A DNA stretch of 64,000 bases from Caldichromatium japonicum. Its GTDB lineage: Bacteria; Pseudomonadota; Gammaproteobacteria; Chromatiales; Chromatiaceae. The DNA lies in NCBI RefSeq assembly GCF_011290485.1, contig NZ_CP048029.1, positions 2,118,501 through 2,182,500 on the forward strand, read 5' to 3'. The position numbers and the translations under genes were made by a program. Positions 35,237-45,679 of the stretch are shown in pieces. The notes under the pieces are model-generated. The model ran no database searches and had not been told where the DNA came from. It saw nothing but the letters and a program-made list of their open reading frames with translations. The first letter of the stretch is position 1; each line of letters starts with the position of its first letter.

Positions 35237-36212
35237 ATGCAACTGACCCACAAAATCGCCCTTTGTCCGACGCCTGAGCAGGCGGTTTACTTCACCTGCG
35301 CCTGCGCCTGCGGCGCGGGGCGGTGTGTCTGGAATTGGGCGCTTGCCGAGTGGAAATGGCAAGATTCTTGGTGCGACCGTTTCGCGTACTGCGGACGCTG
35401 GTTCGTCGCCATTCAGGTTGAAGTGGCCGATGCTGCGTTCTATCGCAGGCGCATGAAACGACTGGTGTTGACCTGGGCGTTGAGGCGGCGGCCAGGCTTT
35501 CCAATGGCGAGTCTGTTGAATCTCCTCTGCGCTTCGTCGTCTCAGGATTCGAGGCAGACGGCTTTCTTGCAAGGTTGAGGCGGCCAAGGTCGGGGCTGGG
35601 TTTGCGCCAAGTGCCAGACTGCCAAAAGGCACAAGGCTTCCGATCTTGAAGAATCGAAGGAAATCCTCTGCGATGTTGGCAAGGCTGCACGCACGCATTG
35701 CCAATGTCCGAGCGGACTTCACACATAAGCTCACGACCCAGCTCTGCCGCGAAAACCAAGGGGTGGTGATTGAGGATTTGAACGTCAAGGGCATGCTGGC
35801 GAACGAACGGCTTGCCCGCGCCATCAGCGACCTGGGCTTTGGCATGTTCTGCTTGCAGATGGAATACAAGGGGAAATGCTACGGCGTCTGGTTGGTTTTA
35901 GCTGATCGCTGGGATCCGAGCAGCCGCCTGTGTTCGGTCTGTGGTTGGGAGAATGAGATGTTGGCGTTGAAGGATCGGGAATGGACGTGTCCTCAATGCG
36001 GCACGCGCCATGATCGGGACATCAATGCCGCGCTCAATCTCAAACGGCTGGCAACCGCAACTGCCCTACCCGTGGCGAGTCCGTCCGGTAACGGCGGCGC
36101 TACAGCAGAGAGGGTCTCTGCCGTAGTCGGGAAAGTCACGCCTGTCAGAGACGAATGCGCTCCGCATTCGGGGCAGGAAGAGCACAGCGCGCCTGTTTGC
36201 GCACTGTCTTGA
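35237..36212 (+). pseudogene. tnpB: tnpB, RNA-guided nuclease gene broken by deletion and frameshifts
   Basis: Starts as a normal TnpB (MQLTHKIALCPTPEQ, CVWNWALAEWKWQD), then jumps by deletion to [15 protein letters not shown] and continues in different frames. All RuvC elements are still encoded: GVDLGVEAAARLSNGESVE (RuvC-I, near 35466), VVIEDLNVKGM with the catalytic Glu (near 35765), the zinc finger [21 protein letters not shown] and the last Asp in DRDINAALN. Frameshifts between these blocks prevent a full protein. An internal ATG at 35646 opens the C-terminal 188 residues. The 3' part is nearly identical to the other tnpB remnants and would contain the guide-RNA scaffold in an active element. 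Confidence 0.75.
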
Positions 36213-36891
36213 GAGCAGGCAGCTCACTGAACCCGCCCAGCCGCCGGCTTTGTTTCAAGATCCACCAGGCGCGGCGCTGTAGCGACTCCGAGGGGCGATC
36301 GGGCTGGTGATGGCCCGGCGCCGGCAAGACCCCGATTAAGAGCGCAGCCTGTTCAGCGGTCAAGGCGGCGGCTAAGCAATTGAAATAACGCCGGCTCGCT
36401 GCCTCTACCCCATAGGTCGCCGGCCCGAATTGGGCGATATTGAGATAGACCTCGAGGATACGCTCCTTGGGCCACACGAGCTCGATCAAAAGCGCAAGCC
36501 AGCCTTCCAAAAGCTTTCGTCCCCAGCCCGAACCCGGCCAGAGAAAGAGGTTTTTGGCGGTCTGCTGGCTGATGGTGCTTGCCCCGCGCAGCCGCCCCCC
36601 TTGCCAGTATCTGCGCAGGGCCGCGCGGATCTCGATCGGATCGAGGCCGAGATGAGTGAAGAAGCGCTGGTCTTCGCTGGCGATGGCCGCCCGCTTGAGG
36701 CTTGCTGGGATTTGCCCCCAGTCCACCCATTGATAGCGGTCAGCAGGCGGCCTCTGCCCCAGGCGGGCGGATGCAATGGCCTGGCGGATCATGAAGGCCG
36801 ATGCCGGCGGGTCGATCCAGCGCAGGACCAAAACCGGCACAAGGCTCGCAAGGACCCCCAGGACCAAAAGACGCGACCCCCAGCGCATCAA
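36145..36891 (-). CDS. mtgA: Monofunctional peptidoglycan glycosyltransferase, C-terminus replaced by IS sequence
   Basis: Polymerises lipid II into glycan strands at the inner membrane. An N-terminal anchor (LLVLGVLASLVPVLVLRWI) is followed by a GT51 domain with the catalytic IASEDQRFFTHLGLDP, GASTISQQTAKNLFL and KERILEVYLNIAQFGPATYG motifs. Native sequence runs to about RRLGGFSE; the last 20-25 residues ([19 protein letters not shown] and following) are read from the 3' end of the adjoining tnpB element, ending at a TGA inside it. The lost native tail is short and outside the catalytic domain, so activity may be retained. The frame overlaps the tnpB remnant by 68 bases. Confidence 0.9.
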   Translation of the reverse strand: MMRWGSRLLVLGVLASLVPVLVLRWIDPPASAFMIRQAIASARLGQRPPADRYQWVDWGQIPASLKRAAIASEDQRFFTHLGLDPIEIRAALRRYWQGGRLRGASTISQQTAKNLFLWPGSGWGRKLLEGWLALLIELVWPKERILEVYLNIAQFGPATYGVEAASRRYFNCLAAALTAEQAALLIGVLPAPGHHQPDRPSESLQRRAWWILKQSRRLGGFSELPALKTVRKQARCALPAPNAERIRL

Positions 36892-37130
36892 GACAGGCCA
36901 CCTGCCCCCTTTTGCCTCTTGAGACTCTCCTCGCTACAACCCTGGACACGCTCCACCCTGCCCTTGCTGCACCCCGCAGGGAGGGGTGCGCCGCTGCTGG
37001 GCAGCGGGCAGGTCTTGCCTGCGGCGCGATCAGGAGGCAGCAGCATCCTGCAGGATGCTGCGCGCCCTGAGTTAATCGCGCCTGCGCAGTATGATGCAAT
37101 CTCCGGGATGCGACACATAGCCTCTAAACC

Positions 37131-37598
37131 ATGCTCTATGCCCTCCTGAAGACCATCCATCTCCTCGGCGTGGTGCTGCTCGTCGGCAATGCCGTGGTGA
37201 CCTTGATCTGGAAGCTCGCCGCCGACCGCACCCGCAATCCCCAGCTCATCGCCTTTGCCCAGCGTCTGGTGACCTTGGCCGACTGGTGGTTTACGGTCGG
37301 GGGGGTGGTCCTGCTCATGCTCGGCGGCTATGGGGCGGCGGCAGTGGCGCATCTGGACCTATGGCGGCTCGATTGGTTGCTCTGGGGGCAGGTGTTGCTG
37401 GTGCTTTCAGGGGCGCTGTGGTTGGGTATCCTGGTGCCGGTGCAGGTCCAGCAGGGACGTCAGGCGCGCTCCTTCGCTGCAGGCGGACCGATCCCGGCGC
37501 GCTACTGGCAGGCGGGCCGGCGCTGGACGGTCTGGGGGATCTTGGCGACCCTGCTCTTGGCGGTCGCCATCGCCTTGATGGTGTTTAAACCAGTGTAG
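37131..37598 (+). CDS. DUF2269-type integral membrane protein
   Basis: A 155-residue protein with four predicted helices (LLKTIHLLGVVLLVGNAVVT, WFTVGGVVLLMLGGYGAAA, LLWGQVLLVLSGALWLGIL, WGILATLLLAVAIALMVF). The opening histidine-containing helix KTIHLLGVVLLVGN is typical of the DUF2269 family. Function unknown. Followed after 43 bases by the BASS transporter gene on the same strand. Confidence 0.75.
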   Translation: MLYALLKTIHLLGVVLLVGNAVVTLIWKLAADRTRNPQLIAFAQRLVTLADWWFTVGGVVLLMLGGYGAAAVAHLDLWRLDWLLWGQVLLVLSGALWLGILVPVQVQQGRQARSFAAGGPIPARYWQAGRRWTVWGILATLLLAVAIALMVFKPV

Positions 37599-37641
37599 GC
37601 TATGCATCACCTATCTCAATGTCCCTCTGGCGAGCCGATCC

Positions 37642-38604
37642 ATGCGCGAAGCATTCACCCCCCAGCTCCTCCTCACCCGTTGGTTTCCCCTCTTGGCCCT
37701 GATCGCCGCTGCCTTGGGCTTTGCCTTTGCCCCCGTGATCAGCCCGTGGCGCGCAGCGGTGATGCCCTTGTTGGGGATGGCGATGTTCGGGATGGGCATG
37801 ACCCTCAAGCCGTCCGATTTCTTAGCGATCGTGCGGCGGCCTGGGGTGGTCGTCCTGGGGGTCGGTCTGCAATTCGGACTGATGCCCCTGCTCGGTTGGG
37901 CGGTGGGTCTGGCCTTGCACTTTCCGCCTGAGCTATTGATCGGGATGGTGCTGGTGGGGGCCGCGCCCGGGGGGACGGCATCGAATGTGATCTGTTATCT
38001 GGCGCGCGGCGATGTCGCGCTCTCCATCACCCTGACCGCAGCCTCGACGCTTTTGGCCGTAGTCATGACGCCCACCATGACCTGGGTCTATGCGCGTGCC
38101 TGGGTCGAGGTGCCGATCCTGGAGATGTTGCGCTCGATCGCCTTGGTGGTACTTGTGCCTGTGGGCCTGGGTCTCCTCGTCCGCAGGCTGGCGGGGAGGG
38201 TCCCGTGGCTTGGCGATTGGATGCCGCTGTTGTCAGTTGCGGCGATCCTCGTCATCATCGCCATGGTGGTCGCCCTCAATGCCGGGCGGCTTGTTTCGGT
38301 CGGCGGCTTGTTGCTGGCGGGAGTGATCCTGCACAACGCATTGGGTCTTGGGTTCGGCTATTGGGGTGCGCGGGCGTTTGGTCAGGACTTGATCCGCGCC
38401 CGCACCCTGAGTATCGAGGTCGGGATGCAAAACTCTGGGCTTGCGGTCGCCCTGGCGCTCCAGTCATTCGCCCCGGCCTCGGCTCTGCCCGGGACTCTGT
38501 TTTCGGTATGGCATAACCTCTCAGGCGCCCTGCTCGCCACTTGGTGGGCGCAGCATCGGCTCAACGCCCCCTCTTCTAGTCAGACAAGGCATCGATCCCT
38601 ATGA
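37642..38604 (+). CDS. Bile acid:sodium symporter (BASS) family transporter
   Basis: A 320-residue, about 10-helix inner-membrane transporter. Diagnostic blocks are LGMAMFGMGMTLKPSDF near residue 50, GAAPGGTASNVICYLARGD near residue 108 and EVGMQNSGLAVALALQSFAP near the C-terminus, all strongly conserved in the BASS/SBF family. Likely sodium-coupled uptake of an organic anion. The substrate is not determined. Confidence 0.9.
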   Translation: MREAFTPQLLLTRWFPLLALIAAALGFAFAPVISPWRAAVMPLLGMAMFGMGMTLKPSDFLAIVRRPGVVVLGVGLQFGLMPLLGWAVGLALHFPPELLIGMVLVGAAPGGTASNVICYLARGDVALSITLTAASTLLAVVMTPTMTWVYARAWVEVPILEMLRSIALVVLVPVGLGLLVRRLAGRVPWLGDWMPLLSVAAILVIIAMVVALNAGRLVSVGGLLLAGVILHNALGLGFGYWGARAFGQDLIRARTLSIEVGMQNSGLAVALALQSFAPASALPGTLFSVWHNLSGALLATWWAQHRLNAPSSSQTRHRSL

Positions 38605-38609
38605 AAGCC

Positions 38610-39227
38610 TTAACGCAGGGGAACCAACATCGGGTTTTGACCGTGACGCCTAAGGAGCTCGCTGACCTGCTGGGCCTGCTCGCGGCTGGCATAGGCGCCG
38701 GCGCGCACCCGATAGGCGGTCTTGCCGTTGGGGAGGGTCGCCGTCTGGATGCTGGCGGCGATCCCCATCTGGGCGAGCTGGGCCTTGAGGCGCTCGGCAT
38801 CGGCGGCGCGCCCGAATGAGGCAACCTGGACCAGATAGGTCCCGCTAGCCGGCGCATTCGGTGTTGGTACGCCCTGCGCCGCGGCGCCTGGGTTGGGCGA
38901 TTGGGCGCTGACGGCAACGGCCTGCGGTGGCTGGGGCAAGGGGGCTGGTGGTGGCGGTGGAGGTGCCTTGCTGATATCGACCTCGGCCTCGCGCAGGATC
39001 TTTTCATAGACAAAGGTCGGCTGGGCCGCCGGACGTTCGGCCTGGGTCGCAGGCGCCGTCTCTATGTCTGGGTTGTCGCGTGGGGCTAGAATGCTTGAGC
39101 TCGCCACCCCCAACGCCATCCCCCCGATCAGCCAACCGAGACAGGAGCGGTTTGGTTTGCGGCGGATCGGTGGGGTCGAGGGTGGGGAGGGTGGCGGCGG
39201 TTTGGCGCGATGATAGTCTTTGGGCAT
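38610..39227 (-). CDS. SPOR-domain cell-envelope protein (FtsN-like layout)
   Basis: A 205-residue bitopic protein: short basic, proline-rich cytoplasmic start, one helix (LGWLIGGMALGVASSSIL), a proline/alanine-rich periplasmic linker, and a C-terminal SPOR domain (YLVQVASFGRAADAERLKAQ, YRVRAGAYASREQAQQV) that binds denuded peptidoglycan at division sites. It is shorter than E. coli FtsN. It lies directly after argS with a one-base gap, in the common gammaproteobacterial order priA-argS-SPOR. Confidence 0.88.
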   Translation of the reverse strand: MPKDYHRAKPPPPSPPSTPPIRRKPNRSCLGWLIGGMALGVASSSILAPRDNPDIETAPATQAERPAAQPTFVYEKILREAEVDISKAPPPPPPAPLPQPPQAVAVSAQSPNPGAAAQGVPTPNAPASGTYLVQVASFGRAADAERLKAQLAQMGIAASIQTATLPNGKTAYRVRAGAYASREQAQQVSELLRRHGQNPMLVPLR

Positions 39228-39228
39228 C

Positions 39229-41010
39229 TCACATGCTCTCCGGCGCCGAGACCCCGAGCAGGTTCAGGCCGTTGCGCAGGACCTGACGGATCGCAAGGAT
39301 CAGCTTCAGGCGGGCATCGCGCAGCCGTCCATCCTCGACCAAGAACGGATGGGCGTTGTAATAGGCGTGAAACTCGTTGGCAAGCTCGCGCAGGTACTGG
39401 GTGAGCTGATGGGGCTCGGCCTTGAGTGCCGCCTGTTCGACGACCTCAGGATAGCGGCTCAAGACGCGCATCAGGGCCTGTTCGTGCGTCTCGCTCAAGA
39501 GCTCCAGATGGCGCTCGCCTGGGCTGAGCTCCACCGCGATCCCGCGCTCTGCCGCTTGGCGCAGCACGGCGCAGATGCGGGCATGGGCATATTGGACGTA
39601 ATAGACGGGGTTGTCTGCCGACTGCGACCTGGCGAGGTCGAGATCGAAGTCCAGGTGCTGTTCGCAGCGGCGCATGACATAAAAGAACCTGGCGGCATCC
39701 CGCCCCACCTCGCGGCGCAGGGCGCGCAGGGTCACAAATTCTCCCGAGCGCGTTGACATCTGGACCTTTTCCCCGCCGCGATAAAGCACCGCAAACTGCA
39801 CGAGCAGGACATCGAGGCGGTTTGGGTCCTTGCCGAGTGCCTGCAGGGCCGCCTTGACCCGCGGGATATAGCCGTGATGGTCGGCGCCCCAGATATCGAT
39901 GATGCGATGAAACCCGCGCTCGAACTTATCGAGGTGATAGGCAATGTCGGAGGCAAAATAGGTCGTCTGACCATTTTCGCGCACCACCACCCGGTCCTTT
40001 TCATCGCCGAAGGCGCTTGAGCGAAACCACAGCGCCCCGCCATGCTCATAGACATACCCTGCCTCGCGCAGGCGCTCGATCGCGCGATTGACGAGCCCCC
40101 GTTCGGCCAGCGAGCGCTCCGAATACCATTCCTGGTAGGTCACCCCAAATTGGGCGAGGTCCTCGCGGATGTCATCGAGGATGGTATTGAGGCCGAGCTC
40201 AAAGACATAGCGATAGCGGTTATCGCCCAGGAGACGCTTGGCTGTGGCAATCAGGGCATCGATATGCGCCTCCTTGTCGCCGACCTGGTCCTGGGGCTCG
40301 CCCTCGACCGGGGCGTCGGGCGGCAGGCCACGGAAGACCTCTTCTGCATCCACGCGATAGGTCTCGCCGTGCTCGCGGTGCAGGGTCGCAGCGATGTCCC
40401 AGACATAGTCGCCGCGATAGCCGTTGCTCGGAAAGCGCAGCACCTCGCCGCAGAGCTCGAGATAACGCAACCACACCGAGGTGGCGAGGATATCCATCTG
40501 CCGCCCGGCGTCGTTGACATAGTACTCGCGGTGGACATCGAAGCCGACCGCCTCGAGCAGATCGGCGACCACCGCACCATAGGCCGCCCCGCGTCCATGA
40601 CCTACATGCAGGGGGCCGGTCGGATTGGCTGAGACGAACTCGACCTGGACCCTTTGGCCTGCACCGATCTTGCTTCGCCCATACCCTGGACCCTCTGCTA
40701 GGATCTGGGGGATCACCGAGCGATAGGCAGACTCGGTCAGAAAAAAATTGATAAACCCAGGCCCCGCGACCTCGACTCGCGCCACCCAAGGCGAGCTCGG
40801 CAGGCGAGCGGTGATCTGCTCGGCGAGTGCGCGCGGTTTCATCCTCAGGGGTTTGGCGAGCAAAAGCGCCAGATTCGTCGCCAGATCCCCGTGGGCGGGG
40901 TCCTTGGTGCGCTCGACCTGGATCTCTGGCGGTTGATCCAGGACAATCTCCCCCTGTTCGATGAGCGAGTTCAAGGCGGCGGAGAGGAGCTGGGCGATCT
41001 CGTGCTTCAT
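39229..41010 (-). CDS. argS: Arginyl-tRNA synthetase
   Basis: Class I aminoacyl-tRNA synthetase charging tRNA-Arg. Start placed at ATG 41010 ([20 protein letters not shown]); an upstream ATG at 41076 adds 22 residues not seen in the family. It shows the N-terminal additional domain, the HIGH box as [11 protein letters not shown], a KMSKS-like [12 protein letters not shown] and a DALR anticodon-binding C-terminus ending [14 protein letters not shown]. The 593 residues are normal. Located between priA and the SPOR gene. Confidence 0.96.
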   Translation of the reverse strand: MKHEIAQLLSAALNSLIEQGEIVLDQPPEIQVERTKDPAHGDLATNLALLLAKPLRMKPRALAEQITARLPSSPWVARVEVAGPGFINFFLTESAYRSVIPQILAEGPGYGRSKIGAGQRVQVEFVSANPTGPLHVGHGRGAAYGAVVADLLEAVGFDVHREYYVNDAGRQMDILATSVWLRYLELCGEVLRFPSNGYRGDYVWDIAATLHREHGETYRVDAEEVFRGLPPDAPVEGEPQDQVGDKEAHIDALIATAKRLLGDNRYRYVFELGLNTILDDIREDLAQFGVTYQEWYSERSLAERGLVNRAIERLREAGYVYEHGGALWFRSSAFGDEKDRVVVRENGQTTYFASDIAYHLDKFERGFHRIIDIWGADHHGYIPRVKAALQALGKDPNRLDVLLVQFAVLYRGGEKVQMSTRSGEFVTLRALRREVGRDAARFFYVMRRCEQHLDFDLDLARSQSADNPVYYVQYAHARICAVLRQAAERGIAVELSPGERHLELLSETHEQALMRVLSRYPEVVEQAALKAEPHQLTQYLRELANEFHAYYNAHPFLVEDGRLRDARLKLILAIRQVLRNGLNLLGVSAPESM

Positions 41011-41119
41011 GCAGTGGTTTCTTGACGGCTTGGAGATGGAGGGCAAGGGACGCAGCGTCCCTGCCCGGGTGCCCAAAGGGCGATGGAGATGGTTAAGGAT
41101 AACCGAGCTTGCGGCTGGT

Positions 41120-43399
41120 TTACATCAGATCGCGCGGGTCGACGTCGATAGACCAACGCAGGCCTTGCCTGCAAGGGAGGGCGCGCACCTGCGGCATCCA
41201 GTCCCTCAGGAATCTCTGGAGCAATGGGCGCCTGGCACATTGGAGCAACAATTGGGCGCGATGGCGCCCGGCGCGCCGTTCCATGGGGGCAGGTACCGGC
41301 CCGAGCAGCAAGACCGATGCGGGCTCGGCCCCAAGCCGTTCGCCGAGGGCCCTGGCCTGCTGTAAGAACCCCATGGCCTGCTCGAGTTCAGGGCCCTCAG
41401 CACGCAGCAATGCCAGGTGGCTGAATGGCGGAAGCGCTGCCTCGGCGCGCTCGGCAAGCGCCGCGCGGGCAAAGCCCAAATAGCCTTCGCGCAGGAGAGA
41501 TTGCAACAAGGGGTGCTCGGGGTGCCTGGTCTGGAGCACCACACGCCCTGGGCGCTCGGCACGTCCGGCGCGCCCGGCGACCTGGACGATCAACTGGGCG
41601 GCGCGTTCCGCCGCGCGAAAGTCAGGTGCATAGAACGCCTGATCGAGCTCCAATATCCCGACCAGGGTCACCCTGGGCAGATGATGACCCTTGGCCAGCA
41701 TCTGGGTGCCGAGCAGGATCTGCACCTCGCCGCGGCGGGCGGCATCGAGCACCCGCTCCAGCGCCCCACGCCTGCGGGTACTGTCGCGATCGAGCCGCGC
41801 GATCTGCGCCTCGGGAAAGAGTCGGGAAAGCTCGTCTTCCAGGCGTTCGGTCCCGCGGCCGAGCATCCGCAGGTCCAACCCCCCACAGGCCGGACAGCGC
41901 TCGGGGAAGGGGCATGACCAACCGCAGTGATGGCACCACAGGCGGTGGTCGGCGAGATGCAGTGTCAGGCGGGCATCGCAATGCGGGCACTCGCCCACCC
42001 AGCCGCAGGAATGACAGGTCAACACAGGGGCATAGCCGCGGCGATTGAGAAAGAGCAGGACCTGATTGCCGGCGTTGATCTCCGTTGCGATCTCGGCGCG
42101 CAGGCGGGGGGCCAGCCCAGCGGCGAGCGGCTGATTGCGGATGTCGAGCAGGGCAAGCTCAGGCGGGCGTGCCCCACCTGCCCGTTCGGTCAGGCGCAGC
42201 CAGGCATAACGCCGAAGCTCAGCGTTGCGCAGGGTCTCGAGCGAGGGCGTGGCCGACCCCAGGACCACCGGACAGCCGAGGAGCTGGGCACGGCGCACCG
42301 CGAGATCCCGCCCCGAATAGCGCAGCCCTTCTTGTTGCTTGAACGAATCGTCGTGCTCCTCATCGACTAATATCAGCCCCAGCCGCGGGATGGGCGCCAA
42401 GACCGCCGAGCGGGTGCCGAGGATCAGCCTGGCCGAGCCGCGCGCCGCATTGAGCCAATTGTTAAACCGCTCGCGCTCGGGCAGGGCCGAGTGGAGCACG
42501 GCGATTGGCCCTGGCAGACGGGTCTGGAGGCGTGAGTACAGCTGAGGGGTGAGTGCGATCTCGGGAACGATCAACAGGACCTGCTGGCCGCGGGCGATGG
42601 CCGCCTCGGCGAGCCGGATATAGACCTCGGTCTTGCCGCTGCCGGTCACCCCTTCGAGTAAAAAAGCCTGGAAGCGCCCCCAGGATGCCTGGACCTCTTG
42701 GACTGCCGCCGCTTGTTCAGGTGTCAGACAGGGCCCAGGGGCGGGATGAAACACCTGTGGACCTTCGGGGGCCGCTGGCAGCTCGACCTCGGCGATCAGC
42801 CCCTTGGCGCGCAGGGCGCGCAGGATCGATCCGAGCTCGCCGATCTGCGACTTGAGATCGCTGAGCGCCAGACCCTGGGGTGCGTGGCGTAGGATCTCGA
42901 GCAGGGCGTGCTGGCGGGGGGCGCGGTGGAGGGCCTTGGGGTCCAACATCCAGCCCGCCTCGGTCAGCCGCACCCCCGGCCGAGTCGGCTCGGGCAGGGG
43001 ACCGGGCTTGCGCAATGGCCCAGGCAGGGCGGCGAATAGGACCTCACCGAGCGTCTGCTGATAATAGGCCGCGGCCCAGCTTAGGAGCGCAAGGTCCAGC
43101 TCACCGAACAAGGGGGCAGGGTCGAGCAGACATTCAATCGCTTTGAGCCGCTCGGGGGGATGGGCGCTTGCCTCGGCAAACCCAATGAGGACCCCAACCT
43201 GTCGGCGTCGGCCTAGAGGGACCAGGAGGCGAAGCCCTGATCTGAGTGCTGCGCGATGGATCCCGGGCGGCGGCAGATAGTCCAGCGCCTCGAAGAATGG
43301 CCCTGCGACTGCAACCCGTAGGATGGGACTACTGTATTCGGAATCGGTTGAATTGCCCTGGCGCTGATCCAGCGTAGGGTCGGTCGGTTCAAGCGACAT
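41120..43399 (-). CDS. priA: Primosomal replication restart helicase PriA
   Basis: 3'-5' helicase that reloads the replisome at stalled forks. Start placed at ATG 43399 ([14 protein letters not shown]); an upstream ATG at 43474 is less likely as it overlaps the divergent HNH gene. The 759 residues contain the N-terminal DNA-binding domain, Walker [18 protein letters not shown], and eight zinc-binding cysteines in [15 protein letters not shown] and [19 protein letters not shown]. Helicase motifs V-VI ([25 protein letters not shown]) are intact. Divergent from the HNH gene, with 73 bases between start codons. Confidence 0.96.
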   Translation of the reverse strand: MSLEPTDPTLDQRQGNSTDSEYSSPILRVAVAGPFFEALDYLPPPGIHRAALRSGLRLLVPLGRRRQVGVLIGFAEASAHPPERLKAIECLLDPAPLFGELDLALLSWAAAYYQQTLGEVLFAALPGPLRKPGPLPEPTRPGVRLTEAGWMLDPKALHRAPRQHALLEILRHAPQGLALSDLKSQIGELGSILRALRAKGLIAEVELPAAPEGPQVFHPAPGPCLTPEQAAAVQEVQASWGRFQAFLLEGVTGSGKTEVYIRLAEAAIARGQQVLLIVPEIALTPQLYSRLQTRLPGPIAVLHSALPERERFNNWLNAARGSARLILGTRSAVLAPIPRLGLILVDEEHDDSFKQQEGLRYSGRDLAVRRAQLLGCPVVLGSATPSLETLRNAELRRYAWLRLTERAGGARPPELALLDIRNQPLAAGLAPRLRAEIATEINAGNQVLLFLNRRGYAPVLTCHSCGWVGECPHCDARLTLHLADHRLWCHHCGWSCPFPERCPACGGLDLRMLGRGTERLEDELSRLFPEAQIARLDRDSTRRRGALERVLDAARRGEVQILLGTQMLAKGHHLPRVTLVGILELDQAFYAPDFRAAERAAQLIVQVAGRAGRAERPGRVVLQTRHPEHPLLQSLLREGYLGFARAALAERAEAALPPFSHLALLRAEGPELEQAMGFLQQARALGERLGAEPASVLLLGPVPAPMERRAGRHRAQLLLQCARRPLLQRFLRDWMPQVRALPCRQGLRWSIDVDPRDLM

Positions 43400-43472
43400 C
43401 TTGCCTTCAGTGGTTTGCGCCTTGCACACAAGTCGGTATGATGGATACAGGTCATCTCTGTATGCACCGACC

Positions 43473-44075
43473 ATGTCCTTGCTGACCCAACAGATCCTGC
43501 GGGCGACTCAGTCAGGGATGCCTGTGGAATGGATCGATTATCGCGAGGCAGCGCGGCTGTATGTCCTTGGCCAGGTCGCCTACGCCTGCGGCGATCCACT
43601 ATTTGTCCTACGCGGCGGGATCAATGCCAGTACCCGTCGGCAAAGCCAATTGCAGATCCATTCGATCATCGCCACCTGTGGCTCACATCATAACCTCGAA
43701 CAACAGCTCCGCCCCGATTATTCCCCGCCGCTGTCCAATCGCGCCCTCTTCAAGCGCGATGATCATATCTGTCTCTATTGCGGCCAACGTTTCCCCGCAC
43801 GCCTGCTCTCGCGCGATCATGTCCGACCCTTGAGCAAAGGGGGGCAGGATGTCTGGACCAATGTGGTCACCGCCTGCGTGCGTTGTAACAACCACAAGGC
43901 CGGGCGTACCCCAGAGGACGCGGGCATGGAGCTCCTTGCTGTCCCCTTCACCCCGACCCATGCCGAATACATCTATCTTATGGGGCGCCATATACTGGCC
44001 GATCAGATGGTGTTTCTGCGCGCCCACTTTCCCCGATCGAGCCCTTTGCATCAGCGGTTAAAAAAACTAGTATGA
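43473..44075 (+). CDS. HNH endonuclease family protein
   Basis: A 200-residue protein starting at ATG 43473 (MSLLTQQILRATQSGMPVEW). The C-terminal half is a zinc-bound HNH nuclease domain: CLYCGQRF, DHVRPLSKGGQD and CVRCNNHKAGRTP provide two CxxC pairs and the catalytic DH. This arrangement resembles a family of stand-alone HNH proteins common in free-living proteobacteria and cyanobacteria; their role is unclear. The 3' end overlaps the fructosamine kinase gene by 4 bases. Confidence 0.85.
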   Translation: MSLLTQQILRATQSGMPVEWIDYREAARLYVLGQVAYACGDPLFVLRGGINASTRRQSQLQIHSIIATCGSHHNLEQQLRPDYSPPLSNRALFKRDDHICLYCGQRFPARLLSRDHVRPLSKGGQDVWTNVVTACVRCNNHKAGRTPEDAGMELLAVPFTPTHAEYIYLMGRHILADQMVFLRAHFPRSSPLHQRLKKLV

Positions 44076-44947
44076 CCCATTGGGAGCAGATCGCCGAGGC
44101 AATCGGCCAGGCCACCGGTGAGAACTTTGTGATCGAGCAGCAGCGCTCTGTCGGCGGCGGATGTATCAACCATGCCGCCGTCATCGAGGGCAACGGGCTT
44201 CGGTTCTTTGTCAAGCTCAACCGCGCCCAGGCGCGCGCGATGTTCGAGGCCGAGTGCGCGGGGCTCGATGAGCTGAGAAAGGCAGATGCCATACGGGTAC
44301 CGCGCCCGATCTGCACCGGGGTGGCAGGTGGTGAGTCCTTTTTGGCGATGGAATATCTAGACCTGAGCGGCAGGGTCGATGGCGCGCGCGCCGGTTGCCA
44401 GCTCGCTGAGCTCCATCGTGTCACCGCCGAGCAGTTCGGCTGGACGCGCGACAACACCATCGGTGCCACCCCCCAGATCAATACCCCGTATCGCGATTGG
44501 GCGAGCTTCTGGCGGGAGTGCCGCCTGGGGCCTCAGCTTCGGCTTGCCGCCGCCAACGGCTATGGGGGGCGACTCCAGCAGACCGGCGAGCGGCTGATGG
44601 AAAGTCTTACGGCCTTGCTCGACCATCGGCCCGCACCCTCGCTCTTACACGGCGATCTATGGGGCGGGAATATCGGCGCGACCCCAAGCGCTGAGCCGGT
44701 GATCTTCGACCCGGCGGTCTATTACGGGGATCGGGAGGCGGATCTGGCGATGACCGAGCTCTTCGGCGGTTTCGACGCGAGGTTCTATGCCGCCTATCGC
44801 GAGTCCTGGTCGCTCGATCCAGGCTATGGAGTGCGTAAGACCCTCTACAATCTCTACCATATCCTCAATCATCTCAATCTCTTCGGCGGCGGTTATCTCC
44901 TCCAGGCACAGTCCATGATCGAGCGCCTGCTCGCCGAGCTCTCTTAG
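44072..44947 (+). CDS. Fructosamine/ketosamine-3-kinase family protein
   Basis: A 291-residue kinase of the protein-deglycation family. It phosphorylates sugar amines on glycated proteins so that they detach. Visible motifs: the glycine-rich SVGGGCINHAAVIEG, catalytic LLHGDLWGGNIGAT and metal-binding FDPAVYYGDREADLAMTELF. Length and motif order are normal. Overlaps the HNH gene by 4 bases, implying co-translation. Confidence 0.92.
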   Translation: MTHWEQIAEAIGQATGENFVIEQQRSVGGGCINHAAVIEGNGLRFFVKLNRAQARAMFEAECAGLDELRKADAIRVPRPICTGVAGGESFLAMEYLDLSGRVDGARAGCQLAELHRVTAEQFGWTRDNTIGATPQINTPYRDWASFWRECRLGPQLRLAAANGYGGRLQQTGERLMESLTALLDHRPAPSLLHGDLWGGNIGATPSAEPVIFDPAVYYGDREADLAMTELFGGFDARFYAAYRESWSLDPGYGVRKTLYNLYHILNHLNLFGGGYLLQAQSMIERLLAELS

Positions 44948-45070
44948 TTCCTCAAGCTATCATTAAAATGACAATTATGTTAAAAGGACTGACCAAATAG
45001 AGATATGCGATAGCCGCCGGGCCGGCAAGGCGGTATGTCTCCCAACTTGTATATCGATCCCTTTTTTCAC

Positions 45071-45574
45071 ATGTCTCGCGAGCTCTTGTTACTGCGTCAC
45101 GCCAAATCCGACTGGGATTCTGGCGCGGCGAGCGATTTTGATCGTCCGCTCGCCAAGCGCGGCAAAAAGGACGCCCCCAACGTTGGCACCTGGCTGTATC
45201 ACGAAGGTCTGGTGCCGGACTATGTCATCAGCTCACCGACCAAGCGCGCCCGTCAGACGGCGATCCGGGTGTGTAAACGGCTTGATTTCAAAAAGGGCCA
45301 GATTGTATGGGAGCCGCGAGTCTATGAGGCAGATGTCCGGACCCTGCTAGACGTCTTGGCTAAGTGTCCGCGCCAGGCAGGTATCGTGCTGTTGATCGGC
45401 CATAATCCGGGCCTCGAGGAACTGTTGCTGTATCTGGTTGGCGACGAGGTCGAACCCCCTGCCGATGGAAAGCTTCTGCCAACGGCAACAGTCGCTCGTC
45501 TTGAGATGCCCGAAGATTGGACAAGCCTGCCTGCGGGCTGCGCCCACCTGGTCTCGATCACCCGCCCGCGTTGA
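45071..45574 (+). CDS. SixA-type histidine phosphatase
   Basis: A 167-residue phosphohistidine phosphatase of the branch-2 histidine phosphatase superfamily. It opens with LLLLRHAKSDWDSG (catalytic RHA) and has SSPTKRARQTAIRV and LIGHNPGLEELLLYL with the second His. Start at ATG 45071; an upstream ATG (45035) adds 12 residues with no family match. The AT-rich stretch 44955-44995 upstream probably holds its promoter. Confidence 0.9.
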   Translation: MSRELLLLRHAKSDWDSGAASDFDRPLAKRGKKDAPNVGTWLYHEGLVPDYVISSPTKRARQTAIRVCKRLDFKKGQIVWEPRVYEADVRTLLDVLAKCPRQAGIVLLIGHNPGLEELLLYLVGDEVEPPADGKLLPTATVARLEMPEDWTSLPAGCAHLVSITRPR

Positions 45575-45679
45575 AAGCTGCCTTGGAGGGATTACAATCT
45601 GGACCTGGGCTCAAACCCGGCCCCGGGTGCAAAGGCTTCCCAGTATTGCGCCCACGGCCAAGCAACCCAGGACCTTCCT

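Larger units (their letters stand above)
33914..36215 (+). mobile_element. tnpB-carrying element (IS1341/IS607 type), interrupted by IS5
   Basis: Its leader (33914-34003, with the ATCAGATTGAATCTGAT hairpin) continues after IS5 copy 2 as GAGTAAGCC directly before the tnpB ATG at 35237. The right end is CTTGAGAGCAG at about 36215, matching the boundary of two other remnants. There is no Y1 or serine transposase inside, so it was either a lone tnpB element or has lost tnpA. Confidence 0.65.

Noticed and set aside
41010..41076. Longer argS starting at 41076, and longer priA starting at 43474
   Set aside because: The extra residues have no family counterpart, and the priA extension would overlap the divergent HNH gene start.
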